Of a DNA stretch of 17,264 nucleotides, positions 7,611 through 14,576 are shown piece by piece. The position numbers and the translations under genes are program-made. The stretch spans positions 1 to 17,264 of the forward strand of contig JAIRXN010000133.1 in the NCBI GenBank assembly GCA_031268245.1, written 5' to 3'. A model generated the notes under the pieces. It was not told the DNA's origin and did not search any database. It worked only from the letters and a program-made list of their open reading frames with translations. How positions within the stretch are numbered: position 1 is the first letter of the stretch; each line of letters starts with the position of its first letter. This DNA comes from Treponema sp. Lineage in GTDB: Bacteria; Spirochaetota; Spirochaetia; Treponematales; Breznakiellaceae.

Positions 7611-8031
7611 CGATGAACCAGGCTGCCGCCGTTTGAATGCACTTTGTATTTCAGACGGAGGAAAGTCCGGGCTCCGCAGGGCATGATGCCGGATAATACC
7701 CGGGCAGAGGCTGCAAAAGCATTCTCTGACAGACAGTGCAACAGAAAAAACACAGTGAAGGCGCCGCTGCCGTAAGGCCGGCGCCCGCAATGGTGAAAAG
7801 GCGGGGTAAGAGCCCACCGCAAAAATGGCGACATTTTTGTTTGAAAACCTCATCAGGAGCAAAGCCAAGCAGCGGCGTTTAAGGGGCATGCCCCTTGAGC
7901 CGGCGCCCGCCGGTAAGCCGCAGGTAGACTGCATGGAGACAGCCGGTAACGGTTGTCCAAGATAGATGGCAGCCGGATCAGGCGTGTTAAACACCCTCAT
8001 CCGCACACAGAACCCGGCTTATGGTTCATCG
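7611..8031 (+). ncRNA. rnpB: RNase P RNA, bacterial class A
   Basis: RNase P RNA is the catalytic subunit that trims 5' leaders from tRNA precursors. Conserved parts appear in order: P1 5' strand CGATGAACCA (7611-7620); P3 CCGTTTGA/TCAGACGG (7629-7636 with 7651-7658); GAGGAAAGTCCGGGCTCC (from 7659); a GTAA-capped P8-like hairpin (7760-7785); GGTAAGAGCCCACCGC (7805-7820); GGAGCAAAGCCAAGCAG; AGATAGATGG; ACAGAACCCGGCTTAT (8007-8022); and the P1 3' strand TGGTTCATCG (8022-8031). A P12-like hairpin CAAAAATG/CATTTTTG carries a GCGA loop (7820-7839). At about 421 nt it is somewhat longer than E. coli M1 RNA (377 nt). TTTTTT at 8032-8037 follows P1 and probably ends transcription. No convincing own promoter was found, so it may share the message of the zinc-ribbon gene. 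Confidence 0.95.
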
Positions 8032-8044
8032 TTTTTTATCTTAA

Positions 8045-8074
8045 TTGACTCAAATGGTAAAACTAGTGTATCAT
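8045..8074 (+). promoter_or_regulatory. sigma70 promoter of the rod-shape (TPR-mre-mrd) operon
   Basis: TTGACT (8045-8050) and TATCAT (8069-8074) are separated by 18 bases, both close to consensus. The start point would fall around 8081-8083, on or just before the ATG at 8083, so the message may be leaderless or nearly so. The -10 box forms one arm of a perfect inverted repeat whose other arm covers the start codon. Confidence 0.7.
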
Positions 8075-8089
8075 AAGAAAGCATGATAC
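8068..8089. promoter_or_regulatory. inverted repeat over the -10 box and start codon, possible operator
   Basis: GTATCAT (8068-8074) and ATGATAC (8083-8089) are perfect inverted repeats separated by 8 bases. One arm is the predicted -10 box and the other contains the ATG of the TPR gene. A dimeric DNA-binding protein bound here would block polymerase; the repeat lies mostly upstream of the transcript, so an RNA hairpin is less likely. No regulator is known for it. Confidence 0.4.
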
Positions 8090-9015
8090 CGGAAAATGTT
8101 ATAATCGGCAGGAAGTCTCGTTATATACGGCTAAAATTTGGTCATTTAACGGCGATGCTGGTTGTCCTTCTTGTTCTCCTTATTCCTCTGCCCTTACTTA
8201 TTGCCTACAGAAGCCGTTTGAGCAATGAACGGAAGAGCTACCTTGAGTTATGGCAGGAAGGTAACTATCAGGAAACCTATGAACGCAGCCTGTCGGCGCT
8301 CGAAAAAAAACCGCTGGATTATTTTCTCCTCACGCTCCATGGTTTTTCAGCCTTCCAAATCGGCATCTCCCAGATAAATAATTTCGATACCCTGAACTAT
8401 ATTGATGAATGCATCTGGTCTCTGCGAAAAGCCCTCCTGGTTGACAAGCGGGATAAGGACAGCCGCATTTATTACGTTTTAGGGAAGGCATATTACTACA
8501 AAGGCGCAAATTTCGCCGATCTGTCGGTCAGCTATCTGGAAAAGGCCGGGGAGGCCGGTATAGACGCCTCTGATATTTATGAGTATCTGGGTATGGCCTA
8601 TGCCTCCATCAGGGATTACCATAACAGCGTAGCTTCTTTTTCCCAGGCTCTTAATACACAGCAGCCTTCGGATACCCTGCTCATCTCCATAGCCCGTTCA
8701 TATATTGCCATGGGTGAAATGGAACCTGCAAAGGCCTATCTCCTCCGTTGTATTGATATTTCCAGGGACTCCAAAACCATACTTACCGCCAGGCTTCACC
8801 TTGCGGAAATTCTGGGAAACGAAGGAGATGCAGGGCAGGCTGAGGCCCAGTATATGGCCATTTTGAATGAATCCGGGGAAAATGCGGAAGCGCATTTTCG
8901 TCTGGGCCTGCTCTATTCAGAAAAGGGTGACACTACCAGAGCACGGGCTGAATGGCGGAGAGCTGTCAGGATAGATCCTGCTCATGCCAATGCCAGAGCA
9001 CGTTTGAATATGTAG
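8083..9015 (+). CDS. membrane-anchored TPR-repeat protein at the head of the mre operon
   Basis: The 310-residue protein has a short basic N-terminus, one hydrophobic membrane segment (about 22-42, rich in L and V), and a helical remainder with tetratricopeptide repeats. The clearest repeats lie at about 160-193 (YEYLGMAYASIRDYHNSVASF), about 235-266, and 270-303 (AHFRLGLLYSEKGDTTRARA, followed by WRRAVRIDPAHANARARL). By the positive-inside rule the tail is probably outside the cytoplasm, though this is not certain. TPR domains bind other proteins, so a scaffolding or assembly role for the elongasome is a reasonable inference from the operon; nothing shows it directly. No clear Shine-Dalgarno precedes ATG 8083. 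Its stop is embedded in the strong Shine-Dalgarno of mreB. Confidence 0.8.
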   Translation: MIPENVIIGRKSRYIRLKFGHLTAMLVVLLVLLIPLPLLIAYRSRLSNERKSYLELWQEGNYQETYERSLSALEKKPLDYFLLTLHGFSAFQIGISQINNFDTLNYIDECIWSLRKALLVDKRDKDSRIYYVLGKAYYYKGANFADLSVSYLEKAGEAGIDASDIYEYLGMAYASIRDYHNSVASFSQALNTQQPSDTLLISIARSYIAMGEMEPAKAYLLRCIDISRDSKTILTARLHLAEILGNEGDAGQAEAQYMAILNESGENAEAHFRLGLLYSEKGDTTRARAEWRRAVRIDPAHANARARLNM

Positions 9016-9023
9016 GAGGGGAT

Positions 9024-10043
9024 ATGTTTGGATTTAATTCTTCAGATATCGGGATTGATTTGGGAACCTGTAACACCCTTATCTACATTCGCGGTAAAGG
9101 CATTGTACTGAACGAACCTTCTGTCGTTGCGGTGGAACGCGGTACAAAAAAAGTAAAGGCTGTCGGAGCGGACGCCAAACGCATGCTTTTCCGGACTCCG
9201 GGGAACATCATCGCCATCAGGCCGATGAGGGACGGGGTCATTGCCGACCTTGAATCGACCGAAAAGATGATCCGTTACTTTATTTCCCGTGTTCTTCCCC
9301 GTTACCGGCCCTTCAAACCCCGCATGATTATCGGTATTCCCTCCTGCATCACCGAAGTTGAACGGCGGGCAGTGGAAGAGAGCGCCTACAAGGCCGGCGC
9401 CAGAGAAGTTCTGGTCATTGAAGAAAGCCTTGCAGCCGCTATAGGAGCCGATGTCCCGATTTTTGAACCCGCAGGCCACATGATCTGCGATATAGGCGGA
9501 GGCACTACCGAAATCTCCGTTATCTCTCTGGGGGGCATGGTAGTTACCAATGCCATCCGTCTGGGAGGCGACGAATTTGATGAAGCCATTATCCGCCATG
9601 TGCGGAGTGTGCATAATCTCATCATCGGGGAACAGATGGCGGAAAGTCTCAAGATCGAAATAGGTAACGCGTCTCCCGACAAGACCATCGAAAAGGTTGA
9701 AGTCAAGGGAACCGATGCAATCACCGGTCTTCCCCGGCGCCTTGAAGTGGATTCTGTTGAAGTCCGGGAAGCCCTGAAAGATCCCATTACCAAGATAATT
9801 GATGTTATCAAAAGTACCCTGGGGAAGACGCCGCCCGAATTGGCTGCCGATATCGTTGAACGGGGCATCGTCATGACAGGCGGCGGTTCCATGCTTCGGG
9901 GGCTGGATAAGCTCATCGCAAAAGAAACCGGCGTACCGGCTATCCTTGCGGAACATCCCTTGGATTGTGTAGCTTTGGGCGCAGGCAAGTATTTCGATTT
10001 CATCAAGGAATTTGACAATACCCGCAGCGTCTATGACTACTAA
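9024..10043 (+). CDS. mreB: rod-shape-determining actin-like protein MreB
   Basis: MreB forms short membrane-bound filaments that guide the cell-wall elongation complex. The 339-residue protein has the actin-fold nucleotide motifs: phosphate 1 at D12-L-G-T with the following CNTLIY, phosphate 2 at D156-IGGGTTE, and the adenosine motif TGGG (285-288) in MTGGGSMLRGL. Length is typical (330-350). I chose ATG 9024 because AGGAGGGG (9014-9021) lies just before it and MFGFNSSDIGIDLGT is a normal MreB start; the longer open frame runs into the TPR gene. It is the second gene of the rod operon, and its end overlaps the mreC start by 11 bases. Confidence 0.97.
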   Translation: MFGFNSSDIGIDLGTCNTLIYIRGKGIVLNEPSVVAVERGTKKVKAVGADAKRMLFRTPGNIIAIRPMRDGVIADLESTEKMIRYFISRVLPRYRPFKPRMIIGIPSCITEVERRAVEESAYKAGAREVLVIEESLAAAIGADVPIFEPAGHMICDIGGGTTEISVISLGGMVVTNAIRLGGDEFDEAIIRHVRSVHNLIIGEQMAESLKIEIGNASPDKTIEKVEVKGTDAITGLPRRLEVDSVEVREALKDPITKIIDVIKSTLGKTPPELAADIVERGIVMTGGGSMLRGLDKLIAKETGVPAILAEHPLDCVALGAGKYFDFIKEFDNTRSVYDY

Positions 10044-10893
10044 AGTACCGGTCCGCTTCAGTACTACTTCCTATGTTTTCACGGCATTAATGCTGGTTTC
10101 TTTTTCTATTCTCTTTTTCTCTACCCGTAGTTTTATTGTCGATTTTAAGAATATGGGGCTTTCCCTTTTTTCCGGCATTCGCGGGACGGTATACGAAGTC
10201 TCCTCCTTTGTTTCCCGTTCGGTTCTTTCCGTTCGTGAACTGGCCGCCCTCCGCCGGGAATATGCGGAACTGACCGAGCGAATTGCCCGTTACGAACAGC
10301 TTGAGAGGAACGCCGCCGAGATTGGCCAGGAAAACATACGGCTCCGTGAACAGCTCGGCTTTTCCCGGAATCTTTCCTTCAGGCATATTCCGGCGGAAAT
10401 AACCGGCAGAGATCCCGATAATCTCTTCCCCGCGCTGGTAATCAACAAGGGCGTCCATGCGGGGGTACAGAATAACATGTCGGTAATTGCATGGCAGAAC
10501 GGAACTCAGGGCCTCGTGGGAAAGGTAATACAGGCAGGGGCATTTGAAAGCCTTGTAATGCCCGTCTACAACTCAAGTTCATTTGTGTCATCCCGTTTTG
10601 CAAGTTCCCGCTATGAAGGAATTGCGGAAGGCCAGGGCAATCCGGATCTTCCCCTGATTATGCGTTTTATCCAGAAAAGAGCCAGAGACGAGATCAATGT
10701 GGGAGACGTAGTTATTTCCAGCGGCATGGGAGGGATTTTCCCCGCGGGGATAAACCTCGGCAGAGTTTCTGCCATTAATTATCAGGAAAATGAAATATCA
10801 ATGGAAGTTGATCTGGACATGATTATTGATTTTTCCAGGCTGGAATATGTCTTTGTCATCGGCGGCGAGACAGGAAAAGACACAAATGGCTAA
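10033..10893 (+). CDS. mreC: rod-shape-determining protein MreC
   Basis: MreC links cytoplasmic MreB to the periplasmic part of the elongasome and activates PBP2. With ATG 10033 the protein has 286 residues: a short cytoplasmic head, one membrane segment (about 14-33), a coiled coil (about 63-105, ELAALRREYAELTERI onward) and the beta-rich MreC core to the C-terminus, including VSAINYQENEISMEVD. ATG 10033 lies inside the end of mreB; a TTG at 10012 is possible but gives an unlikely extension. No good Shine-Dalgarno is seen, so translation probably depends on ribosomes finishing mreB. The stop overlaps the mreD start by 8 bases. Confidence 0.93.
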   Translation: MTTKVPVRFSTTSYVFTALMLVSFSILFFSTRSFIVDFKNMGLSLFSGIRGTVYEVSSFVSRSVLSVRELAALRREYAELTERIARYEQLERNAAEIGQENIRLREQLGFSRNLSFRHIPAEITGRDPDNLFPALVINKGVHAGVQNNMSVIAWQNGTQGLVGKVIQAGAFESLVMPVYNSSSFVSSRFASSRYEGIAEGQGNPDLPLIMRFIQKRARDEINVGDVVISSGMGGIFPAGINLGRVSAINYQENEISMEVDLDMIIDFSRLEYVFVIGGETGKDTNG

Positions 10894-11395
10894 AAATATA
10901 ATCTGGACGGTCATTTTTGTTCTTATCGCAGCAATTCTGCAGTCAACTATTTTTTTCAGACTGGCAATTTATCATGCCGTACCCGACCTTGCCCTCTGCG
11001 TTCTGGTTTTTTCGGCCTATGTCAACGGCTCCATGACAGGACAGCTTTCCGGCTTTTTTTCGGGCCTGTTTCTGGATTTTCTTTCCGCCGCCCCTCTGGG
11101 CCTTAATGCCTTTGTGCGTACTCTTATAGGATCCCTGACAGGACTTATGAAGGGTACCTTTTTCCTGGATATTGCCATTCTTCCAATGATTCTCTGTGCG
11201 GCGGCAACCCTCGTTAAGGCGGTAACACTATTTTTACTGCATCTGCTTTTTGCCGAGGCGGTACCTTCCTATAGCTTATTTTTACCAACTCTCTGGGTGG
11301 AACTCATGCTTAACACTTTTTCCGCTCCTTTTCTTTTTGCCCTGCTCAAGCTCTTTTCGCCCCTGCTGGTTGAGCGGGAACGGAGAGAAACCTAA
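10886..11395 (+). CDS. mreD: rod-shape-determining protein MreD
   Basis: MreD is a small polytopic membrane protein of the elongasome. From ATG 10886 it has 169 residues, nearly all hydrophobic, with about five or six membrane segments. It carries the family phrases VPDLALCVLVFSAY (about 32-45) and GFFSGLFLDFLSAAPLGLNAF (about 56-76). The size matches known MreD proteins (about 160-175). The start is inside the end of mreC, with AGGAAAAGA (about 10872-10880) as ribosome-binding site; the longer open frame from 10826 is an artefact of reading into mreC. Its TAA shares one base with the ATG of mrdA. Confidence 0.9.
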   Translation: MAKNIIWTVIFVLIAAILQSTIFFRLAIYHAVPDLALCVLVFSAYVNGSMTGQLSGFFSGLFLDFLSAAPLGLNAFVRTLIGSLTGLMKGTFFLDIAILPMILCAAATLVKAVTLFLLHLLFAEAVPSYSLFLPTLWVELMLNTFSAPFLFALLKLFSPLLVERERRET

Positions 11396-13269
11396 TGCCG
11401 CCGGTTACGCCTCCCAGGACCGAAGGCCGTTTGGAAAAACGGCTCATGTTTCTCCGTTTTCTCTTTGTGGCGGTTTTTCTGGGTTACGGTTTACGGCTTT
11501 TTTCCATGCAGATCTTAAGCGGAGAAGTATACCGCAGCAGGGCACAGAGTATTGCACGGAGAACCACCGTCATTCCTGCTCAAAGGGGAGAAATTTACGA
11601 CCGCAGTTACAGCCAGCCTCTGGTACTCAATGCCGATTCCTTTGCCGTAAGCCTGACCCCGGCCGAAGTACCCCGGGGAGAAATGTCAAATCTTTTCGAC
11701 AGGCTGTCGGAATTGCTGAATATTCCCAGAGATCAACTGGAAAAAAAAATACCTCCCCAGTCATATTTTCTCTATCAGCCGGTAGAACTGGCAGTAAATG
11801 TACCCTATACAACCATTGCGTCCCTTGCCGAACGGGTTGATACCTTGCCGGGAATTTCCTGGCAGTCAAAGCCCATGCGGAACTATCAATTTTCGGGAAG
11901 TATTTCACATATTATAGGGTATGTAGGAAACATAACCAGAGACGAATTGACGATGCTCTACAACAGCGGTTACCAGCAGGGGGACGTAATCGGCAAAGCG
12001 GGCATTGAGCGGCAGTATGACGGCATTCTGAAGGGGAAGGAAGGATGGGAGATACGTACTGTTGATGTCCGGGGAAGGCGTATCCCCGGTGAAGAAAATT
12101 TCAGACAGGCGCCGGTAATGGGGAAAAATCTCGTGCTCAGTATCGATCAAGACATACAAATCCTGGCGGAAAAGGCTCTGGGAGAGCGCATGGGGTCCGT
12201 TGTAATATTACGGCCGTCAAATGGCGAAATACTGGCACTGGTTTCCTACCCATGGTATGATCCTAACCTCTTTAACCGCAGCGACATGAGTGATGATTAC
12301 AATGTCCTAATCAATGATCCGAATAAACCTTTTCTTAACCGGGCAATACAGTCAAGTTATCCTCCGGCTTCTACTTTCAAAATAGTTATGACCTCAGGAA
12401 TCCTTAATGAAGGCGCCATTTCTCCCCTGGAGACTGTCGACTGCCAGGGAGAACTAACATACGGGGAGAGGCTCTGGAGGTGCCATATCCGGAAACCGGG
12501 TCACGGCAGGCTTAACCTGCAGCAGGCAATGGCTCAATCCTGCGATACGTACTACTGGGTTGTCGGAAGGGATTTTCTCGGAACGGAACGGATCATCTAT
12601 TATGCAAAGGAATTCGGTTACGGAGACGCAAGCGGCATCGATCTTCCCGGAGAGATTAACGGCTTTATCCCAAACCCCCAGTGGAAAGAGCGCCGGTTTC
12701 ACGAACGCTGGCTCGGCGGAGACACAATGAACATGAGCATTGGTCAGGGTTATACCTTGATTACTCCCATACAGATGGCCAACATGGTAGCAATGGTAGT
12801 CAACGGCGGTAAAATATATAAACCTCACATTCTCAAAGAAGTACGCGATCCGGTATCCGGCGCGGTAGAACGGAGCATACAGGCCGAACTGCTCAGGGAA
12901 ACCGCTATTCCCTCATCAGTTTTTGAAACCGTCAGAAGAGACATGAGAACTGTAATCAGCGGAGGAACCGCCCAGTTTCCGCTGAATATCAAATCCGTGC
13001 AGATTGCCGGAAAAACCGGAACCGGAGAAGTCGGCCTTAACGACCGCTGGCATTCCTGGTTTGCCTCTTATGCGCCCTACGACAGCGCAAAGCCTGAAGA
13101 TCAGATAGTAGTTTCCATAATCGTGGAGGCGGCGAACCGCTGGGAATGGTGGGCGCCCTATGCTTCGGCTATCATTTATCAGGGAATTTTCAGCAATCAG
13201 ACTTATGAAGAATCTGTCCGTTCACTGGGGCTTCAGCAGTTCTTACCGGTTCTGGGACGCCGCGAATGA
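11395..13269 (+). CDS. mrdA: penicillin-binding protein 2 (elongation transpeptidase MrdA)
   Basis: PBP2 is the class B transpeptidase that cross-links peptidoglycan during cylinder growth, working with RodA. The 624-residue protein has a cytoplasmic head, one membrane anchor (about 18-38), the dimerisation/pedestal domain (from TTVIPAQRGEIYDR, about 57) and a transpeptidase domain with all three active-site motifs: S326-T-F-K329 (catalytic serine), S382-C-D384, and K540-T-G-T543. SxD in place of SxN is normal for PBP2. Length is typical. It should be a target of beta-lactams such as mecillinam. GGAGAG at 11382-11387 gives 7-base spacing to the ATG. Its end overlaps rodA by 4 bases (ATGA). 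Confidence 0.95.
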   Translation: MPPVTPPRTEGRLEKRLMFLRFLFVAVFLGYGLRLFSMQILSGEVYRSRAQSIARRTTVIPAQRGEIYDRSYSQPLVLNADSFAVSLTPAEVPRGEMSNLFDRLSELLNIPRDQLEKKIPPQSYFLYQPVELAVNVPYTTIASLAERVDTLPGISWQSKPMRNYQFSGSISHIIGYVGNITRDELTMLYNSGYQQGDVIGKAGIERQYDGILKGKEGWEIRTVDVRGRRIPGEENFRQAPVMGKNLVLSIDQDIQILAEKALGERMGSVVILRPSNGEILALVSYPWYDPNLFNRSDMSDDYNVLINDPNKPFLNRAIQSSYPPASTFKIVMTSGILNEGAISPLETVDCQGELTYGERLWRCHIRKPGHGRLNLQQAMAQSCDTYYWVVGRDFLGTERIIYYAKEFGYGDASGIDLPGEINGFIPNPQWKERRFHERWLGGDTMNMSIGQGYTLITPIQMANMVAMVVNGGKIYKPHILKEVRDPVSGAVERSIQAELLRETAIPSSVFETVRRDMRTVISGGTAQFPLNIKSVQIAGKTGTGEVGLNDRWHSWFASYAPYDSAKPEDQIVVSIIVEAANRWEWWAPYASAIIYQGIFSNQTYEESVRSLGLQQFLPVLGRRE

Positions 13270-14576
13270 GAATCAGAAATCTATTGGAGATAGATTATAT
13301 CCTTCTCTTTACTTCCCTGGTGTTATCGATATTCGGCATCCTGTTTATTTATTCTTCCGGCGTTACTTCCTCCGGAGTACTCGTTTCAAACGAATACATC
13401 AGACAGATCATCTGGGCCATTGCGGGTATGGCCATTGCATGTTCACTGTCACTTATTGACTATAAACGAATCCGGGATCTTTCAATCTATCTTTATCTGG
13501 GTACGCTGTTTCTTCTGCTCTATACCTGTTTCTTTGGCCGGCTGGTAAACGGCGCCCGTGCCTGGATAGGCATCGGGGCTTTCGGCATTCAGCCTTCAGA
13601 ATTCGCCAAGATTACTACAATTCTTTTTCTTGCCCGCCACCTGGATGATACCCGCCGGACTACCGAAGTCTTCTCCCGTTTTGCAGTTTCCTGCGTCATT
13701 GTTTTTATTCCCATGGGTATTATTCTTATACAGCCCGATTTTGGCACATCATTGGTATTTATACCGATTCTGCTGGTAATGACTTTTGTCGCAGGCGTGA
13801 CGCTCCGTTATGTTATTTTTTTAATTGCCTGCATCGGTCTTACGGTCATTCTTACCGTTCTTCCTCTCTGGCAAAGTTACATACTCCGCAGTAACGCCGG
13901 CAGTTTTTTAATTCTTCTTAACCTGCGTTTCATAATGACAGTAATCCTGGCGTTAGCTCTGATCGCCGGTATTGCCTTCTTCGGTTATATCAAATACAGA
14001 AAAGCCTATTTTTTCTGGATTTTATATGCGGCAGGCACTGCGATAATATCACTGGGCGCCTCATTCATGTCTCACAGGGTACTTAAAGATTATCAAATAA
14101 TGCGTCTTATCGTCTTTCTGGATCCCAATGTCGATCCCCGGGGTGCAGGCTGGAATATTATTCAATCAATTACCGCTATCGGTTCCGGCGGATTTACCGG
14201 GAAAGGCTACCTTCATGGCACGCAGAGTCACTACCGCTTTCTCCCTCAGCAGAGTACCGATTTTATTTTTTCGATCTTTACCGAAGAATGGGGATTTCTG
14301 GGAGGGCTGCTGGTTTTCGCCCTCTTTTTGATCATCTGTTTAAGGCTTATACGCATCATGAGAACTACCAATGATGCCTTCGGCGCCAATATTTGTGCGG
14401 GGCTTTCCGGTATGTACATTTTCCACTTCCTCATCAATGTCGGAATGACCATGGGTATCATGCCCATTACGGGAATACCGCTGCTTTTCATGTCTTACGG
14501 CGGTTCGGCCCTGATTTCCGCCATGACGGGAATAGGGCTTGCCCTCAGCATCTATGTCAGAAGGTATGGTCATTAG
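13266..14576 (+). CDS. rodA: SEDS-family peptidoglycan glycosyltransferase RodA, with extra membrane segments
   Basis: RodA polymerises lipid II into glycan strands in complex with PBP2. The 436-residue protein is rich in membrane segments and has the SEDS signatures IGAFGIQPSEFAKI, QPDFGTSLVF, GKGYLHGTQSHYRFLPQQ, TDFIFSIFTEEWGFLGG with the catalytic-type aspartate D332 (equivalent to E. coli D262), and the C-terminal GIPLLFMSYGGSALI. It is about 65 residues longer than E. coli RodA (370). The excess lies between QPDFGT and DYQ (about 215-265), where two extra hydrophobic helices appear. ATG 13266 overlaps the mrdA stop in the ATGA arrangement. It is clearly RodA rather than FtsW because of the mre/mrdA context. 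Confidence 0.95.
   Translation: MRIRNLLEIDYILLFTSLVLSIFGILFIYSSGVTSSGVLVSNEYIRQIIWAIAGMAIACSLSLIDYKRIRDLSIYLYLGTLFLLLYTCFFGRLVNGARAWIGIGAFGIQPSEFAKITTILFLARHLDDTRRTTEVFSRFAVSCVIVFIPMGIILIQPDFGTSLVFIPILLVMTFVAGVTLRYVIFLIACIGLTVILTVLPLWQSYILRSNAGSFLILLNLRFIMTVILALALIAGIAFFGYIKYRKAYFFWILYAAGTAIISLGASFMSHRVLKDYQIMRLIVFLDPNVDPRGAGWNIIQSITAIGSGGFTGKGYLHGTQSHYRFLPQQSTDFIFSIFTEEWGFLGGLLVFALFLIICLRLIRIMRTTNDAFGANICAGLSGMYIFHFLINVGMTMGIMPITGIPLLFMSYGGSALISAMTGIGLALSIYVRRYGH

Noticed and set aside
7761..7910. two GCCGGCGCCCGC copies as a mobile or CRISPR-like repeat
   Set aside because: There are only two copies, both inside a structured RNA, with no regular spacing or neighbouring cas genes.
7605..8006. 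minus-strand open frame of 133 codons across rnpB
   Set aside because: The region folds as class A RNase P RNA with all conserved elements, so the frame is incidental.
9042..9956. 304-codon minus-strand open frame opposite mreB
   Set aside because: The plus strand encodes a complete MreB with all nucleotide motifs; the antisense frame shows no recognisable domain.
11250..11840. 196-codon plus-strand frame spanning the mreD/mrdA junction
   Set aside because: It overlaps two genes with strong family signatures in another frame and has no start context.
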